A stretch of 64,000 bases of DNA, taken from Cyanophora paradoxa. Taxonomy: Eukaryota; Glaucocystophyceae; Cyanophorales; Cyanophoraceae. Where the stretch lies: assembly GCA_004431415.1 (NCBI GenBank), contig QPMI01000553.1:186001-250000 (forward strand), given 5' to 3'. Numbering within the stretch: position 1 is the first letter of the stretch; each line of letters begins with the position of its first letter. The notes beneath the pieces were generated by a model. That model was not told where the DNA came from. It saw only the letters and a program-made list of their open reading frames with translations, and searched no databases. The position numbers were made by a program, and so were the translations under genes. Below are positions 48,219 to 57,500 of the stretch, one piece after another.

Positions 48219-51200
48219 ATGCCCCGAATTACCAACAAACTCATAAGGGAGAAGAAATGGGAACTCATGGGATTGCTGGGAACACTTTATGCAGCCCATG
48301 AAATTACAGAGGCTGAATATGACCGGGAAATAGATTTAATTGCAAAGGGCAGACCCACTTTAAGCAGATTAACCAGAAAAGCAAATAACCTATATGATAA
48401 AATTGAAACCTTGGATGAATTGGATAGGCTTAGGCAAATAGAACCAGATGCAGAAGATGGAACAGCCATGAATGAATTATATCGCTGGCTCACTTACAGA
48501 GCCAGAAGGGAAGTTGTTGTAGATGTGATTGAATTCCTGGATAGAATTGCTACATCCCTTCCAAATCGATTAAAGCAGGGTTTAGATCAATTCAGGGCAA
48601 TCAAGGTTCGCTTGTCTTTTATCTGCAAGTTCGTTAAAGTGAGCAATCCACAGGTTTGGATATCGAAATACATTTACAGTGATTACTTTGTATTAACCAG
48701 GTCGAGAAATATTCGAACTGAGCTGAATAAAGCAGCCCAAATGTGTCAGGAGCAGATGAATGTGGTTGATAGCTATCGCTTAGAAAGAATTGAAATACTC
48801 AGAGTGGCTATTATGAGTTATGCTCCAACTGGTGGATGCTTTCTACAAACCCCAGAGTGGATTGCTAGGAAGAGAGCCACAGTGAATATTCGAAATATAG
48901 ATGATTCCTGCTTCGAAAATGCGATTTTAGCCTCGATTTACAGAAAATCTATTAACTCCCATAAGAGGAATGAGCTTTCACAATATCGCAAATGGAAATA
49001 CTCAGCAATCGCTTATAATCCGCTGGCTCTCAATTTCGACAATATCCCATTCCCTGTTGCCTGTGATGCTGAAATAATTGATAAATTCGAGGCTCAAAAT
49101 GCAGGCATTAGCATTAATATATTCGGAATCGATGGAGAGGTTGTTTATCCCCTGCATCAATCCAGTTACCCAGGCAGAAAGCATAAGGTTAATCTCATGC
49201 TGATATTTGATGATGAAGGGAATGGTCATTATATTACAATCATGTCCCTTTCAAGATTATTGAAAGTAAACCATGAAACATACAATGATCAGAAGTTACA
49301 CTACTGTGACACATGCTTATCTCGATTCAGGTCTGAGGCTAAACTCACTGCTCATGTGGACTCAAATAGATGCATTGATTGGAGACTCTCAAAGGGAATC
49401 ACACCAAAACCTGAGACCACCATAGAGTTTGGACTGAAAAACCTCAGGAAAACTGTTTGGCTTCCTGTTGTGGTTTACTGCAAGATTGAACATAGAAGCA
49501 TCCCCATTGATGCATCAAAATCTAAGAGGGAAGTCTCAGCAGTCAACCTGAGAGTAGTCACTGGGGCAGATGTTCAGGAGTTTCGATTTGAGGGTCAGGA
49601 TCCAATGGGAGGTCTCTTTGAATGCTTGGAGTCCAAAGCAAGAGAACTAATCGATTTCCTGTTTACCAACATTCCTATGAATGAACTCACAGATGAGCAG
49701 AAAGCAATTTACAGAGCTACCAAACACTGTTACCTTTGCAGTGAGAGGTTCACTAAGGAGAACTTCAAATGCAGGGATCATGATCACCACACAGGTCATT
49801 ATATTGCTCCTGCATGCAGAAACTGCAATCTCCATAGGAGAATCTCAAAGCAAACCAAAGTTGCAGTAGTTGTTGACCAAATGGATGACTGTGGGACATT
49901 CATTTTCAGAAAAATAGCAGGCATGGGTGATAAAAAGCGAATCGAAATCCTTTCGAAAAACTTTGATCAATACCTTTCATTGCAATGGGGTCTTTACAAG
50001 TTCATTGATGCAAGCAATTTCATGGATTTTGGAGCTGCTGATGTAGATGAGTTAATGAACAAATTCCAAGCCTTCAGAAGGCTTTCACACTCAGTATATG
50101 GACTTGACCCAGTTCATTATGTATCTGCACCTGGGTTATCTTGGGATGCTATGCTTAGGACCACCGAGGCAAAAATAGAGCTTATAAGTGATGTAGAGCA
50201 ATACGAATTTGTTGAGAGGGGAATCAGGGGTGGCTTTGCAACAATGCCTTGTAGGTATGCTGAGGCTGATGGTGAGAACTCCCACATTATGCTGTTTGAT
50301 GCTAACAACTTGTATGGCTACTGTTTGAGTCAGCCAATTCCAGTTGGTGATTTTAGATGGGAGACCGAATTCAACCCACAAGATAACAGATCCAGTTTCC
50401 TGGAAGTTGATCTGGAATACCCAATAAGGCTATATCTAGACCACAGTGATTTCCCCCTAATTATTAACAAGAAAATAGTAGAATATGCGGAATTATCACA
50501 ATATCAAAAGAGCCTGTTGGATCTTTCAGGAGAAGAGCTTGATAAGACCCCTAAGCTAACTGCAACCTTTGGTTCTGTGGCAAACTATGTGATTTCTGAG
50601 CCTCTTCTGCAATATCTGTTGGACAAAGGTGTGAAATTAAAGAAAATTCACAGGGTCCTCTCATTTACTGTGGCTCCTGTAATGAAACCCTACATTGAGC
50701 TGAATACTGAGATGAGAAGGAAAGCAGTGAATAAATTCGAGGCTGATTTCTATAAACTCATGAATAACTCAATCTATGGGAAATGCATTGAATCTTGCAG
50801 AGGTAGATCTGTGGTTAAGATTGCAAACAGTGAGAAACTGTTTATGAAATATGCAGCTTCCCCATTGGTGAAATCAACAAGTCCCATAAACGAAAAAGCA
50901 GTTGCCTTTGAGTTTTACACAAAGCATGTGAAACTAGATAAGCCTGTTGCAATTGGGGCTTATGTTTTGGATGCAGCCAAACTGCATAATTACCAGTTCT
51001 TCTATGATACTGTAAGGTCCCAATGGACAAAAGCAAAGTTACTATTCCATGATACTGACTCCTTCTGTCTATATATTGAATCTAAGACCTTACAAAAAGA
51101 TATAGAGAATATATCTTATGCCTTGGACCTAGGGGGATCTAACAGAATGACCCCAGGTAAATACAAAAATGAAATGCCTGGCTCTGCAATATTGGAGTAT

Positions 51201-51464
51201 GTAGGTCTGAGAGCAAAAGTTTACAGTTTCAGAACTGCTGAGATTGAGAGGAGTAAGCTCTCTGGGACTTCCACTGAGGAACTCCAATTTAATGATTTTA
51301 AGCAGTGTTTATTTGCAGGTATCAGCAAGACTGTGACTGCAAAGCAGAAGAGAAGGGCAGATCACACAATAATAGATACCGTGAGTAGAAGGGTTGCCCT
51401 AAACTGCTTTGATGCAAAGAGATACATCTTACCAGATGGTATTAATTCTGTTCCTTTTAATTAA
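48219..51464 (+). CDS. polB: Protein-primed family B DNA polymerase with decayed exonuclease
   Basis: 1081 aa, collinear with Polinton PolB. The N-terminal half has an OTU-like remnant (DSCFENAILASIYR, Cys231; GHYITIMSL, His337) and a zinc finger (C363xxC366 ... H379 ... C385). A treble-clef CYLCSE ... CRDHDHHTGHY ... CRNC lies at 504-536. Palm motifs are intact: motif A LFDANNLYG (Asp694), motif B KLMNNSIYGK (846-855), motif C HDTDSF (Asp945, Asp947). The proofreading exonuclease is not: the usual YADFE is YCKIE at 420-424, the usual FHNLSGYD is VVDQMDDCG at 552-559, and the third exo segment before YGLDPVHYVSAPG is missing. It copies the linear genome from a terminal protein. The integrase gene follows after 3 bp. 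Confidence 0.93.
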   Translation: MPRITNKLIREKKWELMGLLGTLYAAHEITEAEYDREIDLIAKGRPTLSRLTRKANNLYDKIETLDELDRLRQIEPDAEDGTAMNELYRWLTYRARREVVVDVIEFLDRIATSLPNRLKQGLDQFRAIKVRLSFICKFVKVSNPQVWISKYIYSDYFVLTRSRNIRTELNKAAQMCQEQMNVVDSYRLERIEILRVAIMSYAPTGGCFLQTPEWIARKRATVNIRNIDDSCFENAILASIYRKSINSHKRNELSQYRKWKYSAIAYNPLALNFDNIPFPVACDAEIIDKFEAQNAGISINIFGIDGEVVYPLHQSSYPGRKHKVNLMLIFDDEGNGHYITIMSLSRLLKVNHETYNDQKLHYCDTCLSRFRSEAKLTAHVDSNRCIDWRLSKGITPKPETTIEFGLKNLRKTVWLPVVVYCKIEHRSIPIDASKSKREVSAVNLRVVTGADVQEFRFEGQDPMGGLFECLESKARELIDFLFTNIPMNELTDEQKAIYRATKHCYLCSERFTKENFKCRDHDHHTGHYIAPACRNCNLHRRISKQTKVAVVVDQMDDCGTFIFRKIAGMGDKKRIEILSKNFDQYLSLQWGLYKFIDASNFMDFGAADVDELMNKFQAFRRLSHSVYGLDPVHYVSAPGLSWDAMLRTTEAKIELISDVEQYEFVERGIRGGFATMPCRYAEADGENSHIMLFDANNLYGYCLSQPIPVGDFRWETEFNPQDNRSSFLEVDLEYPIRLYLDHSDFPLIINKKIVEYAELSQYQKSLLDLSGEELDKTPKLTATFGSVANYVISEPLLQYLLDKGVKLKKIHRVLSFTVAPVMKPYIELNTEMRRKAVNKFEADFYKLMNNSIYGKCIESCRGRSVVKIANSEKLFMKYAASPLVKSTSPINEKAVAFEFYTKHVKLDKPVAIGAYVLDAAKLHNYQFFYDTVRSQWTKAKLLFHDTDSFCLYIESKTLQKDIENISYALDLGGSNRMTPGKYKNEMPGSAILEYVGLRAKVYSFRTAEIERSKLSGTSTEELQFNDFKQCLFAGISKTVTAKQKRRADHTIIDTVSRRVALNCFDAKRYILPDGINSVPFN

Positions 51465-51467
51465 GAG

Positions 51468-52853
51468 ATGCCAGCAACTGGAAGAATAGTTAGGAGAACC
51501 ACTGAGCAACTACAAGGTAACCTACTGCCTATCACAGTTCCAAAGGAGGAAAAAGGGGAATCTCGAATTGTCAAAAAATCAGAGATGAAAGAGCTTGTCC
51601 CTGTGGAGATCCCAGTTGCTATTGCAGTGAAAGAAACTAGCAAGATTGCCAAGAGATTCTATGATGTGAGAACTGGTTACAAAGGGCTTCAAGCTATGAG
51701 GGCTGAGTTACCAGATGAATCCTATAAGCAGTTGCAAGAGTTCTATAAAAAACAAGAGGTAGTTCAGATCAATGCACCTGCTATATCTAGGAAGAGAGAT
51801 CCCATGGTTCCAATAAGGCAACCCCTTGATACCTATGTGATTGATTTGCTCTTTTTCCCAGCTTATAAGAAACAAAACAATGGCTATGATACCTTTATGA
51901 CTGCTATGGAATCAACACTGAGAACTGGATATATCATACCTATAAGAGATAAATCAGCTCTCACTACATTAGCTGCATTTAAGCAGCTTGAAATGAGAGT
52001 GGCAAGACCCATAGTAAAAGTTCAATCAGATGCTGGGAGTGAGTTCCAAAATCGAATATTCCAGGAGTATTTATCTAGTAAATTCATAGAACACCAAGTG
52101 AGTGGAACTGCTGACCATAGAAGCCAAGGTCGAATTGAAGCCTTTAACAAGCAGATTAAGAGACTGATCACAAACTACTGCATAGCTAATAACACAGCTA
52201 GATTCTTTGATGTGTTAGGTGATATTGAGTATAATTACAATAATACAGTTCACTCAGCTACTAAGATGAAGCCAGGCGAAACTACAGAGGAGCATTATAG
52301 GTATATAGTGGGATTAGAAGATGAAAGATTCAAGAAATCAATAGCTTACCTTGATACCATGCAGCCAGGCATGTTTGTTAGAGTGAAAGTTGAGAAAAAT
52401 GCCTTTGCTAAACAGGGTAACAATTGGTCTAGGATGGTTTACACTGTTGATAGTAGGGAAGGCTTTAAGTTTAAGCTAAGGAGTCCCACTGGTGAGATCA
52501 TAGAAAACAGGTTTGCTTTCCATGAGCTGTTACCTGTGAATTCAGTTGAGTATCTGGAAACACCTACAGTGGATGCATTAGAGCAAGCCAAAGAGGAAGC
52601 CAAGGTTGATGCTGCTATAAGGAGAGAAGGCATAGAAGCTGCTAATGAAGTCCCAGATAAGCCTTTGATAGAGGCTAGAAAGGAGAAGACTGGCAAGGTT
52701 AATAGGGAACTCAAAAAGCTCACTATAGCAGGGACACAGAAACTTTCTGAGGTTAATAGCCAGAGATGGTATAATGACTTTCAGACTACTAAGGAGTCAT
52801 ATACAGCCCCTAAACCTCAGAGAACACTAAGAGAAAGGACCAAAACTAGCTAG
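51468..52853 (+). CDS. int: Retrovirus-like DDE integrase
   Basis: 461 aa. The catalytic core has Asp126 (TYVIDLLFFPA), Asp188 (KVQSDAGSEFQN) and Glu224 (QGRIEAFNKQ), a D,D(35)E spacing as in retroviral and Polinton integrases. An SH3-like segment (QPGMFVRVKVEKNAF, about 323-337) and a Lys/Glu-rich tail follow. It inserts the linear viral genome by its termini, which accounts for the 6-bp CCCGCC duplication. It is 3 bp downstream of polB and probably co-transcribed. No N-terminal zinc-binding HHCC domain is visible. Confidence 0.93.
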   Translation: MPATGRIVRRTTEQLQGNLLPITVPKEEKGESRIVKKSEMKELVPVEIPVAIAVKETSKIAKRFYDVRTGYKGLQAMRAELPDESYKQLQEFYKKQEVVQINAPAISRKRDPMVPIRQPLDTYVIDLLFFPAYKKQNNGYDTFMTAMESTLRTGYIIPIRDKSALTTLAAFKQLEMRVARPIVKVQSDAGSEFQNRIFQEYLSSKFIEHQVSGTADHRSQGRIEAFNKQIKRLITNYCIANNTARFFDVLGDIEYNYNNTVHSATKMKPGETTEEHYRYIVGLEDERFKKSIAYLDTMQPGMFVRVKVEKNAFAKQGNNWSRMVYTVDSREGFKFKLRSPTGEIIENRFAFHELLPVNSVEYLETPTVDALEQAKEEAKVDAAIRREGIEAANEVPDKPLIEARKEKTGKVNRELKKLTIAGTQKLSEVNSQRWYNDFQTTKESYTAPKPQRTLRERTKTS

Positions 52854-53079
52854 TTTGCTAGGCAAAAACTCGTTTTTTCCAAATATATGTATGACTGATA
52901 TACATATATGCACATGATATACACATAGTCTTGTAGATCTTATCAAGCGCTTCACAGCGATATGCAGAACGTTGCGTTTTGATGATCTGGTGATGAGATA
53001 TAACAGTTTGAAGATGCAAAAGTCACTTGCCATAGTAGACTTGGTGAAACACTAGCCCAGGAGTCGACTAGATGGCAAG

Positions 53080-53204
53080 CCGTTTTTGGCTCAGAGAATA
53101 AAGCGCTAGATTACTGACTCAGAACTACGAGGTTCAAATCCGACCGGGAACCTTTACTTCGTTCGCCGTGAAACTTGAAAAGTAAAAAAAAACCGCGGTT
53201 TTTT
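53080..53204 (+). ncRNA. tRNA-like Pol III unit with palindromic terminator
   Basis: TGGCTCAGAGAA at 53087 resembles a tRNA A box, and GGTTCAAATCC at 53131-53141 matches the B-box consensus GGTTCRANTCC exactly. The D-arm can partly fold. The anticodon and T stems are poor and no acceptor stem pairs, so this is not a normal tRNA. AAAAAACCGCGGTTTTTT at 53187-53204 ends in six T and could terminate Pol III. It lies between the integrase gene and the right TIR. Confidence 0.42.
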
Positions 53205-53745
53205 CTAGATTAATGCTGTACCCGTCTAGAAACTCACTATTCACGTTTGCTACGATATCTCAACACCACATGCTCAAATCGATGCGCTTAAAACGTCATA
53301 AAATCGAGCATTTTAAGGCGGTCACAGCGCTACTATCACATCTAGGATTTTCGATACCTGTGACTCCAAATCGCGATGAAACCGATTTTGAATTTTGATT
53401 TTAAATTCGATTAAAATCCATTAAACGTGAGTTTTTAATACAGATCACCAGGAAGTTATCAAATCGATACACCAACGATTCAATATAATCACCAATATCA
53501 TACATAACAATAAATTGCAATCACATCTACGAATCTCGATGTGTATACATCGCTATTACGATTAAACCGATTTTGAAAATTCAAAACTAATTCGATTAAA
53601 TTCGATTATAACGAAAGAGTTAAAGATCTACATCAAATACTTATCAACTCAATCACCTGATAACATCGAATAATCAACCCAAATCTACTTTAGAGATAAT
53701 CGTGATTACATATGTGAAATCATCAATCTAACACTGCATTTAGTA
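53205..53745. other. AT-rich region before the right TIR, no gene seen
   Basis: About 540 bp with scattered TCGATT/AATCGA words like those of the TIR. A short open frame at 53213-53398 has no domain or start motif. It could be part of a replication or packaging region. Confidence 0.4.
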
Positions 53746-54575
53746 AGCATCTCCCCTTGATTCCCCCTATTATATTATATTTATATTTAAGTGGACTCAA
53801 GGTTGACTCATATTAATCGTAAAAGTAGTAATAGTATATGGATTTTGTTACGAATTCAATGCAAGGGTTGACTAAGTGGGTTGAGTTGACTCAAATTTCA
53901 CAGGAAATATTTGGGACCTAAACTTTTCTAAAAAGGATTTCAAAAAATGTGTCAGCTCCCCCCACTTAGTCAACCCTGACCATAAACAGTAAGGATTTGA
54001 GCTAACATGTATCACAAAGTGAACATTTTGAGTCCACTTAGAAGATCCACTTTTGAAATCCAAGTTGATTTTGCTTGAAATTTCAAAGTTGATCTAAAAG
54101 TGAGTCCACCCTGATTGATTATGGTAACAAAGTTGACTAAGTTGACTAAGTTGAGTCATCTTAAGAAATTCAAAGAGACTAAGAGTTCAAAATGTTTATG
54201 AAAAGTGAGTCAACTTAGACCACTTATGATAACAAAGTTAAATATTTAATTGATTTAATCGGAAAAGAACATGATTTAATCGAATTTATTGATATAATTC
54301 CGATTAGATTCATTTAGGATTCAATTAAGATCAATCGAAGTTATTGATATAATTCCGATTAACTACAATTAAGATACAATATCGATTAATCGAGTTTATC
54401 GATATAACATCGATTAAATTAATTGAAAATGCATGTAAAAATATGAAAATTCAGGTGAAAATTCAAATAAATTAATCGATTTTATTGATATAACATCGAA
54501 TCACACATATGAATATTCATATTTTAATCCTGAGGCGGAACGCCGAGGGATTAAAATATGAATATTCATATGTGT
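53746..54575 (-). repeat. Right terminal inverted repeat of the virus (830 bp)
   Basis: The reverse complement of the left TIR with three differences. It contains the same stem-loop module (53866-53975), the four iterated words and the terminal hairpin. Confidence 0.95.
54503..54575. repeat. Terminal palindromic hairpin, right end
   Basis: The exact reverse complement of the left hairpin, including loop orientation: arms 54503-54530 and 54548-54575, loop 54531-54547. There is no flip-flop difference between the two ends of this copy. Confidence 0.92.
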
Positions 54576-54581
54576 CCCGCC
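54576..54581. repeat. Target-site duplication of the virus, right copy (CCCGCC)
   Basis: Follows the viral end ATTCATATGTGT directly; host FN3 sequence continues with GGCGTCGACGTC. Confidence 0.95.
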
Positions 54582-57500
54582 GGCGTCGACGTCAGCGCGA
54601 TGCCGGAGCTCGGGTCGCTCGGCAGCGACGCCGCGAGCGGAGCCGAGGCGGGGCCCGCGACGCCGTTGCTGTCGAACGGCACCACCTGCAGGGCCGAGGC
54701 GCCGCCGTTGGTCGGCAGGCCCGGGACGGGGACGGAGGTCTGGTTGCCGGCGACCGAGGCCACAGGTTTGCCGTCCTTGAGGACGGTGTACGAGGCGGGC
54801 GAGCCCGAGGCCGGGCGCTTCCACGAGAGGGTGGCGGAGCCGGGGCCGCTGCCGTTGAAGCTGCTGAGGGCGAGGCTCGACGGGGCGAGGGGGCTCGGGG
54901 CCGGCGCGTCCACGCCCGAGCCAGCAATGCCCGCGCCGGGGCCGGACGAGGGACCGTAGGGGCCAGCGCCAGCGGTGCCGTAGCCAGGCGCACCCGCGCC
55001 ACTGTAGGCGGGCGCCGGGCCCGAGCCACTGGTCGCGGTGTTCGAGGCCGGGCCGACCGCGCCGTTCGACGCGACCGGCGCAACCTGGTAGACGCTGCCG
55101 GGCTCGCCGCTCTTGGGCGAGACGTCGAACGAGGTCTCGCTCGCCGGGACGGTGCCGAGGACCTTGCCGTCGCCGATCACCATGTAGCTCGCGGGGCGTC
55201 CCACGCGCGGACGGCTCCACGAGAGGCGGCCCGACGAGCCGAAGAGGCCCGACGAGCTGGTCAGCTGCAGGTTCGACGGCGCCATGTCCGCGGGGCTCGC
55301 GCGGCCCGCGCCGGAGCCGGCCGGGTACGAGGCGAGCGGCACGCTGTTGCTGGCGGGCCCGCGGGGCTGCCCGACGACGACAGCGGCACCACCGAGAAGT
55401 TCGAGTTGGCGGCCGCGCTCGGGGTGAGGCCCTTGGGCGCGAAGGTGTTGACGCCCGACGGCGAGGCCTTGGCGGTCGCGATCTGGCGGCCGTCCTGCAG
55501 GACGCCGAAGCTGCCGCGCGAAATCGCGTCAGCGCCCCGCGGCACAGCGAAAATCGCGTCGCGCGCGAAACACGGCTGCCGCACCTCGGGACGTTGCCCA
55601 GGCCGCTCGGCGTGGTCCACGCCAGCAGCGCGCTCGGGCTGGAGCCGGAGCCCGCCGGCGTCGACGTCAGCGCGATGCCGGAGCTCGGGTCGCTCGGCAG
55701 CGACGCCGCGAGCGGAGCCGAGGCGGGGCCCGCGACGCCGTTGCTGTCGAACGGCACCACCTGCAGGGCCGAGGCGCCGCCGTTGGTCGGCAGGCCCGGG
55801 ACGGGGACGGAGGTCTGGTTGCCGGCGACCGAGGCCACAGGCTTGCCGTCCTTGAGGACGGTGAACGAGGCGGGCGAGCCCGAGGCCGGGCGCTTCCACG
55901 AGAGGGTGGCGGAGCCGGGGCCGCTGCCGTTGAAGCTGCTGAGGGCGAGGCTCGACGGGGCGAGGGGGCTCGGGGCCGGCGCGTCCACGCCCGAGCCAGC
56001 GATGCCCGCGCCGGGACTGGACGGGCTTGAAGGCCCGAAGCCCCCGGCAAAGCTGCCAGAACCAAGGCCAGCAGGGGCGGGGGACGGCGAGGTCGCGCGC
56101 CCATACGAGTCGCTGCGCGGGCTAGTCGCCGAGGCGTACAGCCCGTCCGAGCCCGAAGCCGCGCCGCCGTACCCGGCCCCGGCCAGAGCGGCCGCACCAA
56201 CGCCGGCGTACGGGCCCGGTCCGAAGCCGGATCCGGCGCCGCTGCCGCCGCTGACGGGGCTCGAGGCCGGGCCGACCGCGCCGTTCGACGCGACCGGAGC
56301 AACCTGGTAGACGCTGCCGGGCTCGCCGCTCTTGGGCGAGACGTCGAACGAGGTCTCGCTCGCCGGGACGGTGCCGAGGACCTTGCCGTCGCCGATCACC
56401 ATGTAGCTCGCGGGGCGTCCCACGCGCGGCGGGCTCCACGAGAGGCGGCCCGACGAGCTGAAGAGGCCCGGCGAGCTGGTCAGCTGCAGGTTCGACGGCG
56501 CCATGTCCGCGGGGCTCGCGGGGCCCGCGCCGGAGCCGGCCGGGTACGAGGCGAGCGGCACGCTGTTGCTGGCGGGGCCCGCGGGGCTGCCCGACGACGA
56601 CAGCGGCACCACCGAGAAGTACGAGTTGGCGGCCGCGCTCGGGTGAGGCCCTTGGGCGCGAAGGTGTTGACGCCCGACGGCGAGGCCTTGGCGGTCGCGA
56701 TCTGGCGGCCGTCCTGCAGGACGCCGAAGCTGCCGCGCGAAATCGCGTCAGCGCCCCGCGGCACAGCGAAAATCGCGTGGCGCGCGAAACACGGCTGCCG
56801 CACCTCGGGACGTTGCCCAGGCCGCTCGGCGTGGTCCACGCCAGCAGCGCGCTCGGGCTGGAGCCGGAGCCCGCCGGCGTCGACGTCAGCGCGATGCCGG
56901 AGCTCGGGTCGCTCGGCAGCGATGCCGCGAGCGGAGCCGAGGCGGGGCCTGCGACGCCGTTGCTGTCGAACGGCACCACCTGCAGGGCCGAGGCGCCGCC
57001 GTTGGTCGGCAGGCCCGGGACGGGGACGGAGGTCTGGTTGCCGGCGACCGAGGCCACAGGCTTGCCGTCCTTGAGGACGGTGTACGAGGCGGGCGAGCCC
57101 GAGGCCGGGCGCTTCCACGAGAGGGTGGCGGAGCCGGGGCCGCTGCCGTTGAAGCTGCTGAGGGCGAGGCTCGACGGGGCGAGGGGGCTCGGGGCCGGCG
57201 CGTCCACGCCCGAGCCAGCGATGCCCGCGCCGGGGCCGGAAGAGGGACCGTAGGGGCCAGCGCCAGCGGTGCCATAGCCAGGCGCACCCGCGCCACTGTA
57301 GGCGGGCGCGGGGCCCGAGCCACTGGTCGCGGTGTTCGAGGCCGGGCCGACCGCGCCGTTCGACGCGACCGGCGCAACCTGGTAGACGCTGCCGGGCTCG
57401 CCGCTCTTGGGCGAGACGTCGAACGAGGTCTCGCTCGCCGGGACGGTGCCGAGGACCTTGCCGTCGCCGATCACCATGTAGCTCGCGGGGCGTCCCACGC

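Larger units (their letters stand above)
26021..54575. mobile_element. Integrated Polinton-like virus, 28.6 kb
   Basis: A sharp switch from GC-rich host repeats to AT-rich DNA at both edges, bounded by terminal inverted repeats (829 and 830 bp) and a 6-bp target duplication. Gene content is diagnostic: double-jelly-roll capsid protein, penton candidates, FtsK/HerA ATPase, primase-SF3 helicase, protein-primed PolB and a retrovirus-like integrase. No capsid maturation protease was recognised. Minus-strand genes fill the left arm to 35234; plus-strand genes fill most of the rest. The TIRs differ at only three places, so integration is recent or the ends were homogenised during replication. A nested insert in the primase-helicase gene suggests this copy is now defective. 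Confidence 0.95.

Noticed and set aside
53080-53160. A functional tRNA gene
   Set aside because: The A and B boxes are good, but the acceptor stem does not pair and the anticodon and T stems have several mismatches. Kept only as a tRNA-like unit.
53213-53398. A 61-aa open frame before the right TIR
   Set aside because: No motif, no start-site element and AT-rich repeat-like composition.
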